From Atriophallophorus winterbourni (lineage: Eukaryota > Platyhelminthes > Trematoda > Plagiorchiida > Microphallidae): 64,000 nt of DNA. How positions within the stretch are numbered: position 1 is the first letter of the stretch; every line of letters starts with the position of its first letter. This document shows, piece by piece, positions 12,101 to 23,300 of this stretch. The notes under the pieces were generated by a model. The model ran no database searches. It was not told where the DNA came from and saw only the letters and a program-made list of their open reading frames with translations. Location of the stretch: the NCBI GenBank assembly GCA_013407085.1, contig JACCGJ010024047.1:16791-80790 (forward strand), in the 5' to 3' direction. The translations under genes were made by a program, and so were the position numbers.

Positions 12101-12565
12101 AACCATATAAAGAAAGGATAGCTCAACTGAATTTGTTCGATTTTTCCTATCGACGAATCAGAGGAGACCTCATCTTACATTACAAAACATTCCGTAGTCC
12201 GAACCATCCCTTACAGGATTTGCTCACGCAAAGGAATACGGTGAATTATCGGACCCACGAATATGTGCTGGTCGTACTCCATTCCCGCCTGAACTGTAGA
12301 AGGTATTTTTACTCCGTCCGTGTCTGTTTAACTTGGAACAGTTTACCTTCAACCGTTGCTCACGCCACTAACTTGCATGACTTTAAAATGAAATTAGACG
12401 AATTTTTATTGAATTATTCGGTTCCAGAACACTTGTATACTGTTTAATCTATTTTCTTATATTGTTTATACACTTAAATTTCAATTTTTACCATCCTATG
12501 GTTGTTGTTAAGCTTGTTGCTGTTTAGTCCATTACAAACCTTGAATTACCTTGAATCAAAGTCGA
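9200..12565 (+). mobile_element. CR1-type LINE, near full-length ORF2, interrupted by an inverted copy
   Basis: Endonuclease C-half with MGDFNLPNLQ, SSLLDLVLTSNEHDFDNV and LGLSDHVVIQFDY (9,225-9,515). After the insertion come the linker (FVLRNSRKNFEFKLRSRTRK at 10,490) and RT (SSGADGITPKILKQFASLL, PVISKLLERLIFDDL, NQHGFRRNYSSL, YLDISRAFDRVDHSLL, GVPQGSVLGTILFLVYVNE, FLFADDMKVW at about 11,630). Thumb and tail reach 12,447. Five or so stops or shifts break it. Its 3' end carries TTGAATTACC-type repeats at 12,538-12,560. Confidence 0.9.
9516..10470 (-). mobile_element. 5'-truncated CR1-type LINE nested inside the 9.2-12.6 kb copy
   Basis: The minus-strand reading frame 10,400-9,633 is open and reads WSLRNKLPFNFQKCKALNIG, TEEKDLGVWTSSSLKTSLQC, RPAMEYAVQAWSPWIQKD, RSLNLFDFRCRRLRGDLI and a C-terminus near 9,633. 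The 3' tail is a ten-base direct repeat (9,516-9,545). It is the same family as its host element, in the opposite orientation. The left border is clear; the right border (10,440-10,480) is not. Confidence 0.88.
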
Positions 12566-12712
12566 TAAGCTTGCCACCTAGCTCTATCTGAATTACGAAA
12601 GCTGAGTTTTTATATAAGCACAATACCATGAGGACATCAATTACAAAATTGAAAACTAGCCCGACATCATTCCTGGACACCACTTATGGTGAGACATTTT
12701 GCGGAGTGGCTT

Positions 12713-12731
12713 TATATATATATATATATAA

Positions 12732-12778
<47 letters not shown>
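12713..12778. repeat. (TA)n microsatellite
   Basis: An alternating TA run with one imperfect stretch near 12,731-12,740. ORFs over it on both strands are artefacts. Confidence 0.95.
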
Positions 12779-12779
<1 letters not shown>

Positions 12780-12780
<1 letters not shown>

Positions 12781-13835
12781 TTTACTGCATCCCGATATAT
12801 AATCATAAAGTGCACGAAACACGGATGCAACGCCATGCGTTGAACAGAACATTTCGATCTATTGGACAAAAAATTCCCATTGCAGTATTATCAGATGGTT
12901 TAAGTCAGCTGGCTGTAAGTGTGCCTCAGTTCTAAGATCTGTTAAACAGTAACATTGTGTTTGACCCGATCTCTGCCAGGACGATACCAGCTGGCTGCTC
13001 TGAGATCTGTTTCAATATGCGATGGTGAACTTTGAAGGCATATGTAAGCTAATAATTTCGTGATGATGAAATTGAAACCTATCGCGTTGTGGTCGATTTA
13101 ATCCCCACTTAAAAATACTTTACTCACAGATTCAAATAATGAGACTTCTATTTCACCTCCGGTCAAGCATTACCACACGCACTCACACATTGACATTATA
13201 TATGCCACCTGTTCACCGAAACTGTATTTGATTATTCTTCTTTTTTTAAATTTGTTTCCTACGAAACGTCTTCCCATCACAAAATGTACAGTCATCTAGT
13301 GGAAAGATGTTTTTCAAAAATGTATATATTTATGGTCAGAAATTCAAAATTTCCCCCGTTTAATTAACTAGATTAAACGACGTCACACGATATATTCCCT
13401 GACCTAGATAAAGTATGGCATTTTTCTGTTCACAAAAATGTCGATATTCCCAACGCCCCATTTGTATACGAATATGCTTTGGTGTTGTACAAGTATAAGT
13501 TTTTTTATGCAACGAAGATATAATTTCGAATACAGAATATTATTTTCAAGTTTTCAACCTGAACAAATGGGAATCGGAAACCAAATTATAGGATTGGCTA
13601 ATCTGTGACATGTTTTACGCCGAAGATGCAGAATGTTGACTCACTCTCACAAATACCTTCAGTCTAGTGGGACTGTTTTCCGTCAGCATTTAAAGTCTTC
13701 AGTCCGAAAATCAGCATGAGCAATGCTGAAGTTTTAGCCAAGTAATTATATCGCCTCTGATTAACACTATTAGAAACTGCCAGCTTTAACCAGTTCAGAA
13801 TCCCATATATTTATTAGTTCAATCATTACAAATAT
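12780..13835. other. Unassigned stretch
   Basis: AT-rich, no ORF worth naming and no repeat I recognise. A donor-like ACTCAC at 13,124 has no acceptor at an in-frame distance. Confidence 0.5.
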
Positions 13836-14150
13836 CCTCCATTTAGACAAGGAGACTGTAAAGCGGAATGGCAAAGCAGCTGTTATTTTGTCCCGATTGA
13901 ATTCTCGTGTATGAAAAATCACCAGTAAACTGTACGGACAAAGACCAAGGCTTTTTCGGGTATGTAATGAATGCCTTGCTGAACAGTAGAGAAAACTGGG
14001 CCGTGAATGCTAGATACGAACGAAAGATGAATGCTTCCCATAGAAGGAGCTTACGGCGTATTTTAAACATTTCGTGGATGGGCAAAATAACGAATGCGGA
14101 AGTGCTTTTAATGACAGTTTACAGAGCTTGTGTACCCTAATACGACAGCA
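13835..14150 (+). mobile_element. RTE-type LINE thumb fragment
   Basis: The plus frames read AAVILSRLNSRV and then ENWAVNARYERKMNASHRRS and LRRILNISWMGKITNAEVLL. This matches the RTE region SLNSRVQGNRKLTVNTKMMV and SLYGSET in the copy at 55.7 kb. Both ends are truncated and frames are shifted. Confidence 0.8.
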
Positions 14151-14159
14151 AGGCCTACT

Positions 14160-16100
14160 GTGATTGAGTCATGCGGAGAGAAATAGAAAATAGTCAACAA
14201 TATCTACTCAATGGTGATTTGGGTTACGGTTTCGAAAAGGATATCAAATCTGTTGAGATTAAGCATACGAGCAACAAAGAAACATGCACATAACTACTCA
14301 ATTTGTGGGCATTGTGCAATTAGGCTGCTTGGTATTATAAACTACTCTTAGCTGCTAATCCTTAATTCCTTGTGCTTAGTTCATCTGAAGTGTGACATCG
14401 AGTATATGATTTTTCGTGGATTCCAAGTATAATTTTGTTTAAAAGTTTTCCAAATTTCTAATTTGTACAGCGCCCAATATTACTGTATTCACATGATGTG
14501 AGCAAACATCCAGAAATCAGTTTTCACATGATAGTGTACAGGATGAGATCATCCCCAGAATGGTTATTTTTATTTGACCCAGCATGTCAAAGGAAAAGAC
14601 AAATTTGTTTCAAAAAAAATTATTGTTCAACCTCAATCAACTAACAACTGGCGTTACTACATTGCACTACAACTAACTAAAGTTTGATTGCAAAGGTTGA
14701 ACAATTGCATGCCTTGAATCTAAAATGAAAAAAATATGTGAAACATAATTTTTGAGAACATGAATTCGCATATGTATTGGATGGGCAACAATTGCGTTGT
14801 CACTTCTGCCATGTGAGATAAATCGAATCATTCGCACAAGTTCGAAGACGGCAAGGCAGCGAATTTGATAAATTTCGATTTATAGGTTCAATGACAGTAT
14901 CATTTGGATCAACATGAACACAAATAATTTGGTTCGCACTTCACAAATAAATTAATATTGTGTACTTTAATTATGAATATTTGATTCGATTAAACTGTAT
15001 ACTCTCCAGACTATCTATAGAAGAATACATAAAATACGAGTGGAAAGCTGTGAAATTTAACTTACAAAAATATAATTATAAAGATTAAAATTATTTCTTT
15101 AATTTTGTTTCACTGTTGGTCACATCTAGTTTGACACAGAGAAGTCTTAACGAATATCGCCAGTTAACTAAATCCTCGAACACGAACTACAAATTTTCAG
15201 TGTCTTTAGCGTATATTTATAGACTTGCTACAAGTGCATTTGTACCCTACTGAGAAAATCTTAATCATCTTTTTTTGACGTGGATTTGAATAATAATTCT
15301 CGATCTACTATCTACTGTGAGGATTATTAAATGAATTATCGCAAAACATCTGTGTGAATCTGATTAAGAAATCGCAAGTTTATTTCAGAAATATCACTTC
15401 ACTTGGAATGCCATTCGAAAAACGAAACTTACTTGTCCGCGTGTCTACACACTTGATCTGGCATGAAGCAAAATTTACACTGGGTTATCGAACATCATGC
15501 ATGGCAGAGCTAATGAAATTTAATAAATGTTGTCAGATAAAAGGTTGTAAACATTCAAACATTTTGTTGGCGAAACGCCTATTTTGCATTCAATGGATTG
15601 TTTGCCTACGAAGTTATTACATTAGCTTGGGATCTGTCTGTCTATTGTCTCATACGAAAAACCTTAACCATTATATTCATTAACAATATTCCAAAATTTC
15701 CAACGATGTTGCTTTTCTTCTCTTTTACTATACACAATTTACTCCATACAGCGGATATTTAGTTACGTCTTGGAAAACGAGGATACATTTAACCTAATGG
15801 GAACACATTATCACATGGATAGCGTTTGTCCCCAGATTGAGACAAGACATTGTATTAAGTATGTATTGAATCCAAAAATCCTATATAATACATAAGATAA
15901 ACATTAAGGTGAAGTGCTTGAAATGTTAACCTGTGATTGTTTGAGAATATTGATATTCCTTGTAAATTTGCAATATTTTAGTCAAGCGCAAAGTACTAAC
16001 CAGCCAAAAGGAGGATATACAAAGATGCAATTAGTCAAAAGATGCGTAATTTGGATTTATTCTGATGTATATTTCACATTGCATGCTTATATCGTTGCTT
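14160..16100. other. Unassigned stretch downstream of the micro-exon gene
   Basis: AT-rich with ORFs of 73-109 codons that carry no known domain. I found no further micro-exon in phase, nor any repeat. Confidence 0.5.
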
Positions 16101-16118
16101 TTAATCTAAATTACCTAC

Positions 16119-16124
16119 TTTATT
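16119..16124 (-). terminator. Polyadenylation signal AATAAA overlapping the micro-exon gene stop codon
   Basis: Plus-strand TTTATT reads AATAAA on the minus strand and includes the TAA stop. If it is used, the 3' UTR would be only about 15-25 nt. A further TTTATT lies at about 16,055, so a longer alternative 3' end is possible. Confidence 0.55.
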
Positions 16125-16171
16125 CGAATATGTGATGATACGTCAAACTCGAATAGTGAGCACGGATGTGT
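16120..16171 (-). CDS. Micro-exon gene, exon 28: terminal coding exon
   Basis: An ATTACATCAG acceptor is followed in the required phase by HIRAHYSSLTYHHIFE and a TAA stop. The final codons GAA-TAA are followed by A, so a canonical AATAAA polyadenylation signal (minus strand, 16,124 down to 16,119) contains the stop codon. The C-terminus is rich in His and Tyr, unlike the helical middle of the protein. No longer coding exon is visible between here and the RTE fragment near 14.1 kb. Confidence 0.85.
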
Positions 16172-19100
16172 CTGATGTAATTTGGATCTGGAAGACGGTA
16201 TATTGTTGATTTTCATATAACAAATAACTCACAGATCATTCACAGCTTCATTGCTGATGTAAAACATAGAAACATTCGATTATTACATGAGATTCAAAGT
16301 TTTCGGGTTACTCGATGATTTCAACTTACATGGAGTACATGACCGCATTGCTGTTGGTAGTAAATTAAATTAAATTAATTAAGTTCTGTGTAGGAATACA
16401 AGATGAATGCTGATTGGGCAAGAAGTTATTCAACAACTCACTATGTCGCCCTGTGATTCTCAATACTGAAATTGTAATGAAATTAGACATTTATCGGTAA
16501 AACTCGCCAAGATTACCATAATAATATTATTGCAAACTTAAAAATGGCATTCACTACGAGGCATATTTCACGAGCGAATTTTCAGAGCCAAGTTTTGCGC
16601 CGCACCAATTTAGAAAAGAAATATTTGCGGTAAGCGAATACTTGATTGAAATGCTCTCTCTCCCGATTATTAACTTTTTATACCCACGCTGCACGACTGA
16701 CTCATAAGGAAAATCGTTTGAATAAGATAAGTGATTTTCTTACAAACAGTTGCATACTTAGGAGATGACCTAAATGATGTAATAGAAAAGCGCGTGGGTT
16801 GATTGTAAAATCAAATATCCCACTAAGTTGAAATTCGTTTTTTCATTTACTTTGGAAATGCTTTAAAAGCAATTTTATCCAATACCCAAATATGATGAAA
16901 TTATTTTAATAGTATTCATGCAAATTTCGCACATTATGTTCTTGATTACAGCAACTTACTCTTGATCCGCCAAACTGCAAATTGGGGATATATCAAAAAT
17001 TATAATATTGATATGAGATGAGTAAAACAGCATATATCTATATATGTATTGCTATAAATTTACGAATGTATTTATTTATGAATTTATGTACCTATGTTTG
17101 TATTGGTGTATTCATGATATATGTATGAATTTAAGTATTCATGCATGCATGTGTGTATGTATGATTGTATATTTGTATACAAGTTTGCATATGTATGTAT
17201 TCATTTAAATGCTAGAGACTGAAAACATTTTTCGACTTTAATTCTGCTAGGCATTGATTTCCTGACTTCCTGCGTAAAAACCGAATTTCTTAGAGTGTTA
17301 ATTAATTACCATCTTTGATTTTATCAGCTTCCTCATAAATTTGGTTTGTTCATACAAACTGTCTATTTAAACGAAAGCTTATTTACGCAGATCGAACATA
17401 TTTTAAATTAATGCCAGTATACTTACGTCGCTTCTGTCATGATGCGGCTGTAAACGAATATTGTAAATTTCACAGTTAATCACAAAATGAAGTTTGCCGT
17501 ATAAACATACAATTTCGAAAACTTACAGTTCATTCGCGGCACCAGCACTGGGTTTAAGTAAAGCAGATTTCAATGAATGGCAATATATAAATAACGAGAA
17601 AAAAAAGCGTTGCGGAGCATTCCCAATGGGTTATATCACAATGACGGCTTCTCCAGCTAAGTGATTTCTTGTTTCACGGATTTGGATATGTGTTTATTTA
17701 GGACAAAGTTTCAAAAGCAAATATCAAAATCACCTTCGTACCAGCCTTAGCCAACAATGGCATACAAGCGCTCCTTGTTATCCCTACTCAATTTGAACAA
17801 AGGTTTTATGAAGAGCCGTTTCAAACGCATTATAAAAGTAAGCAGGTGTAGTGAATTAGAAAGTGAACCTTAACATTCGTATTGGAACTGTCTGTCTGCT
17901 TTACCACGTTGTTTTCACTGGATGGATTGTAACTCGAACATGCTAGGTATTTCAAATTTTTGCTGCAACATTTGGCATTACTACCCAATAAAGGTTGATA
18001 GTATATTCCCAAGATCCCGGAATTGAACAGTAAACTAGAGAATAAATCGCTCATACATATATCTATATAGAAGTCAGTAATTTATGCCGATGACTATTTC
18101 AGTAAAATATATACATCTAATATTCGTAATTTTGGACTGCGCCAGCTGAAGCTGTTTTATTTTGATGGATTTGATTAGAGATGGTCGTTTCGCGCAGACG
18201 CAAAATGCTCAATTATAACATTACCTGTTCCTCCGATAAATGATATCATTCAAATATTTTTTCATTTTATAAATGTAATATTGTTAACCGGAATCTTAAT
18301 TATCATGTTATGTTGGAACTCACAGCTGTTTTTCAACACCGTAGCTTTTGATTCAACAGCGAAAAATGCATTAGTCAGGCAAACTAATGCTAACAAAATA
18401 CGTTAGGTATGTTTGAGTTATTAATCTGTTTATGTCAAACGATTATATGAAACAAAATACACAGCAGCATTTCTTTACCCTGAATTTCAACGTAACACAC
18501 ACGGTAAGTCGGCCTTCAATAAAGTAAAGTCCAATCGTTTAAAATGCCATATATTTCGCGCAATATATTTTCTTTTATCCTGGTACGTATGTGATGAAAT
18601 GTCACGCAAAGAAAAATATTTTCTTCATCTACTTTTGTTCCGGAGGCACCACATCATTTTAAATACAAAAAGGCTATTAAACAATGGTAGCTATACGTTT
18701 AAATCATTCGAGTATTCGAGTTTCCAACGATTTGAGGTTGAAATGTTGTTATTTTACAACAGCACCTTCAAATATTGAAGTAATGAATTTCACAAAAATG
18801 TAGCATGTAAATTAAAGAGTGAATCGACGAACAATACGGAAGCTTGAGTTACAATTGGATGAGGTATGTCGAAATATCGCTTTTCCATTGCATTGTTGAA
18901 ACAATTGCAATAGTGTATGACTTTCGGTAAACACAATTCTGCGGACAAGAATAATTTAGCGTTGTATCCTCATTTGGTAATATCACATGAAACTAGACGT
19001 CGCATTCGAGCGGTTTACGTAAAATCGCAAAAACCGTATGTATCTTCGTTGCGCTGTGTTATACTTTATTGAAGAGAGCACTATATTCTGTCTGCCGATA

Positions 19101-19504
19101 TACATTCTGGCAATGAACCGTGCTATTTGAGATTCTACTTATCAATACTTGAATGTTAGTTCACAACCCACCTCCATAACGAGTTACAGTTCAAAAGTCG
19201 ATATGTACATGATATGATTTCGAATATCAAGAAACGGATTTTAAGTAGCGTGAATATTCTAAGCTTCAGGCGGCATCCATGCTGATCGCTTTAGTGCTAT
19301 GCACTTTGTTGTTCAGCTGCAAACAACAAAAAGTAGTTTCCTTTTGTATTTTTGTAAAGCGTTGCGAGTTCTCGTCAGTATTCAGTTTATCAATCGCTCA
19401 AAATTTCGTTCAATAAACAACACAGAATTAAACTCCGAGGAAGAAATTATTTGTTATTTAATGCTACATTCTGGTGAAACGTTTATTAATAGTGCGGTCT
19501 ACCG

Positions 19505-19543
<39 letters not shown>

Positions 19544-20324
19544 TATATATTATTGGATACTTTTGGATAAGGTTAGTAAACCCAACCTGTTCAATCACTT
19601 GGGCGCACACTCATGTAGACAGGGTTTCCACGCATGACCTCGAAATACAAGCTTATTTGCAGCATTTCCTTGGCGCACTCTACGACCGGTTATATTCTGT
19701 TTGCATTTATCAGTTTAGGACAAAAGGAACATAATCCGCATGAGCTTGAAACCGCAAAAGAATGATAAAAAATTGCGTTTTGTGTTTGCATACATATCAA
19801 TCTTTTTCTACAGTTTCATTAAAGCGCAACATGTTTACCAATCTGCGACTGTTTCAAGCACATATAGAACATGATAGTACTGCCAATATCTGAGGAGTGT
19901 AAACAGCACGAAACCGGTCGTGGTATGTGTGCTGGAAATGCATGTAAATGAGCTTATTCCTACATAAGTTGATGCCAATATATCGCCGATGGAATCGGGT
20001 TATCTAAATCACATCTTGTGATGACATGTTTTGACAACACATTTGTATACTGATGCAAAATATCCCATTTCTGTCGAAACACGCAAAAGTATCGCGTTCT
20101 GAATAGTCATTTGAAATTCTTTGCATGGGTTGATCAACTAATATATGCTGTTCTTAGCATTAGTGAATTGATATTCAAAAGAGGCTATTAATGCGAATGA
20201 CCGAAATACTCAATGAGAAAAAATGTAGACTCACAGTACCAATGCTTCGTATCGATAGCTAAATTCATTAGGAAAAAGCAGTAATAGAAAGATAATATAC
20301 ATCTTTATTACAAAACTGCGTTCC

Positions 20325-20388
<64 letters not shown>

Positions 20389-23300
20389 CCAGTGTGAACA
20401 TACACTATTCACAAATAAGGTGCACCGGAATTTAAGGCTTACTGCCGATTTTTCGTATCAATTCGTGTTTTTATGTGCGCTCCATAGTCCGAAAAATACG
20501 GTAATATTATCCAGTTTGTTGTTCATATTCACGTCTCATTATGAAAATGTATTCAGTTGACCTCGGTCTAATATATGTTTACCGTTGCCACGTTCAATAA
20601 AGTAGAACAATCTTATGAATAAAAAATAAATCTGACGACGAAATTTCACACTCAAAAAGTTCATCTTCGTTGAGTCCAAATTAAATGAGAAGCTAAACAA
20701 AATTTCAGAAAATACCATCACTGGAAAACAAACTGCCATCCACATTAATCGGAAAATAACTCCGAATATTTCTGACATTTTCTGAAGATTCGCTGCAGAA
20801 GCAAAAGATTCCGGGATATCTGGTATCAATTGCACAATTGCTCTCAATATGAAAAATTTACGCGAACGTTAAAATACAATTTTCTATCTTCGAGATCATA
20901 CCGATAAATGGGAAGAATTTCATGTAAATGTTCAAATGATAAAATAGTTTGCAACAAATGATTAGCAAATTATTTAAACTAATTTGTTCACAAATAAACA
21001 TTTTTTACTTTGAAATAGGATTATAAACAATATAAACTTACATAACATCAAGTTGCCAATAATTGCTTGCGTGAAATAGGAACGAAACTATGATTTAAAC
21101 ACTTCAAACAATTCATTAAAATATCTCAAGCGCCTAATATTAACGTTAATATAGTTCGCATATTAGTTGAACAATATAATTCTTGGTGTAAAACGTGATC
21201 TGTCAAATAAAACTCGGAAACCTCTTCATTTCCTTTCTTGGGTTCAGCGGAAATATAGTCACGTTATCCACAAGCAATGATGCTCATGCTTAAATAACAT
21301 TTTTTTGTTCAAAGCTAGAAAATTAAGGGTAGTATTAGAAAAGCTTAGTGCCAACAACAAGTTTATTTACACACTATCAATGCACATATGTATACAATAA
21401 AACGCATTTGAACATTGCTGGCTACGTGTAATAGGATACATGCTTTTTTACATGATGAGTACAAACGGAACAGACCGAATGTAATGTCATCAGTGGCATT
21501 TTAGACGGAAATTCGCGTTCATCAATATACCGAATCAGAAAATCCGAGAATAATAGAATTGGAAATTAACATTTGCACATATACTAACTAAAATATCAGT
21601 TTTTAGAATCTGACATGCTATAACGCATATTATAATAAAAAGAGAGGAAATGTAAAATAATGGCAAACGCTTACCCGATATCTAGCCACATGCTAGTAAA
21701 ACAGAAAAGGTTTAGATTTATCCATGAAAATGACATGTGAAAACAAATATGAAGTAATCAATATAGAATTAGTTTCTTCTCTAGGTCCACAATCTTGTTG
21801 ATAAAAAAACGTAAAATATGTGAACTAACAAAACGTCTCCAATACTATGATAAATGCAAGTGTCAGGATGATACAAGCAAACTATCAAGCGATAATTCAT
21901 TGAGCTTATGGTTAACGTCACGTTATATCTGCTATAATTTTGTATATGAGGCTAATATGAGATCCTTTTTTTATGCAATCAGATGAATGATGATGGAAGT
22001 TTATCATAACTCGACAAGTCTGAGAAAAAAAGAATATTTTCGTTACAACGAAAATCCTAAAACCTATTTAATGTCAATCGAATAACGATATATTTTCTTA
22101 TTCTTGACAAACCGTTTCTAAAATGGAGCAATTCTAACACAATGTAGACAATTAAATTAAAGATATACGATAAAAAATTAACTCACAAATTTCCCAGTGG
22201 GCTAATTCTAAATTAATTTTATAAAATCATTAACCGATTTGCAAAATGCTTAGGAATTCTAAACATAATGTAAAAAACTACAAGCCTACAATGAAAAGGT
22301 ATGCTGAGGAATTGTTCGATAGTAGTCTGGTTTCATAATCGTATTACTGGTGTATTGTTTCTAAAACAGTTATGGTTTAGAAAACACTAATTGCATGCAA
22401 CGCTTGTGTTTCGTATGCTTCATGCTTTGATCGTGAAATCTGGGCCGTTCGCACATCACAGACGAAATAAAATATTTGAAGATCATTTTTTTCAAATTTG
22501 TCTTATAATTTACCTAATTTGCATTTTGACAGTTTTATCGAGTAGTCAATCGCGAGATTTACGTAGGATACGTAAATCGATTATTATACAATTCCACAGT
22601 AACTTCAGGCGTTATCTTACTAATGATGATTCTTAAAAGACCACTAGCAAATTACATAATCTATCTTAGTTTATTCTTAAACCAAAGTCGTAACAAAAAT
22701 GTGTTATTTACACTGCGTCGTTAAATATATTGGAGAAAGAGCTGTCCGGATTGTAAATTGGCCGTGTTTAAATCGACGTTTGCTTACCTATCCACTTCCG
22801 ATTTCATGCTGTAAACAAAGAATATATATAGTTTCAAATTTTCATCCAACTTTTGTATAAGGTTGGTAGGAACAAATTTACTATTACTTTTGACCACAAA
22901 CATTGTGCGTGTGGTCATTAGGTGTAATGTATGTAAGTATTTCTCGATACATTTTCAACGCGTTTTTGATTTATTTCGAGGTTAAATTGTTTTACGTAAA
23001 CATTGAAGATAAGCTTGTGATTTATTATTACGTGTTTGCTATATATTCATTGTACGGTGAATATTTAACGTTTACTTATAGAAATTGTCGAATGAAAGCT
23101 AGATTTGGATGGATGAAATTGGATACTTACAGTGTTTTCTGCATATCCATTCTGGAAAATATAGATGAAATAGTTAAACAATTAATCAAACAGGAATATG
23201 ATTGGATTTCCTTTCCAAGTCTGCAATTAATTGTTGATTTACGTTCCACTTCGAATATGAAACATTTTTGTGATCATTACCCTAGGTTCATTATCAATCA

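Noticed and set aside
16744..16769. 26-nt segment between a TTTAG acceptor and a GTAAGA donor on the minus strand
   Set aside because: 26 nt would shift the frame between exons 24 and 25; skipping it keeps the frame intact.
22621..22643. 23-nt segment with a good GTAAGA donor and TTGCTAG acceptor on the minus strand
   Set aside because: Length 23 breaks the phase-2 series, and no alternative site restores it.
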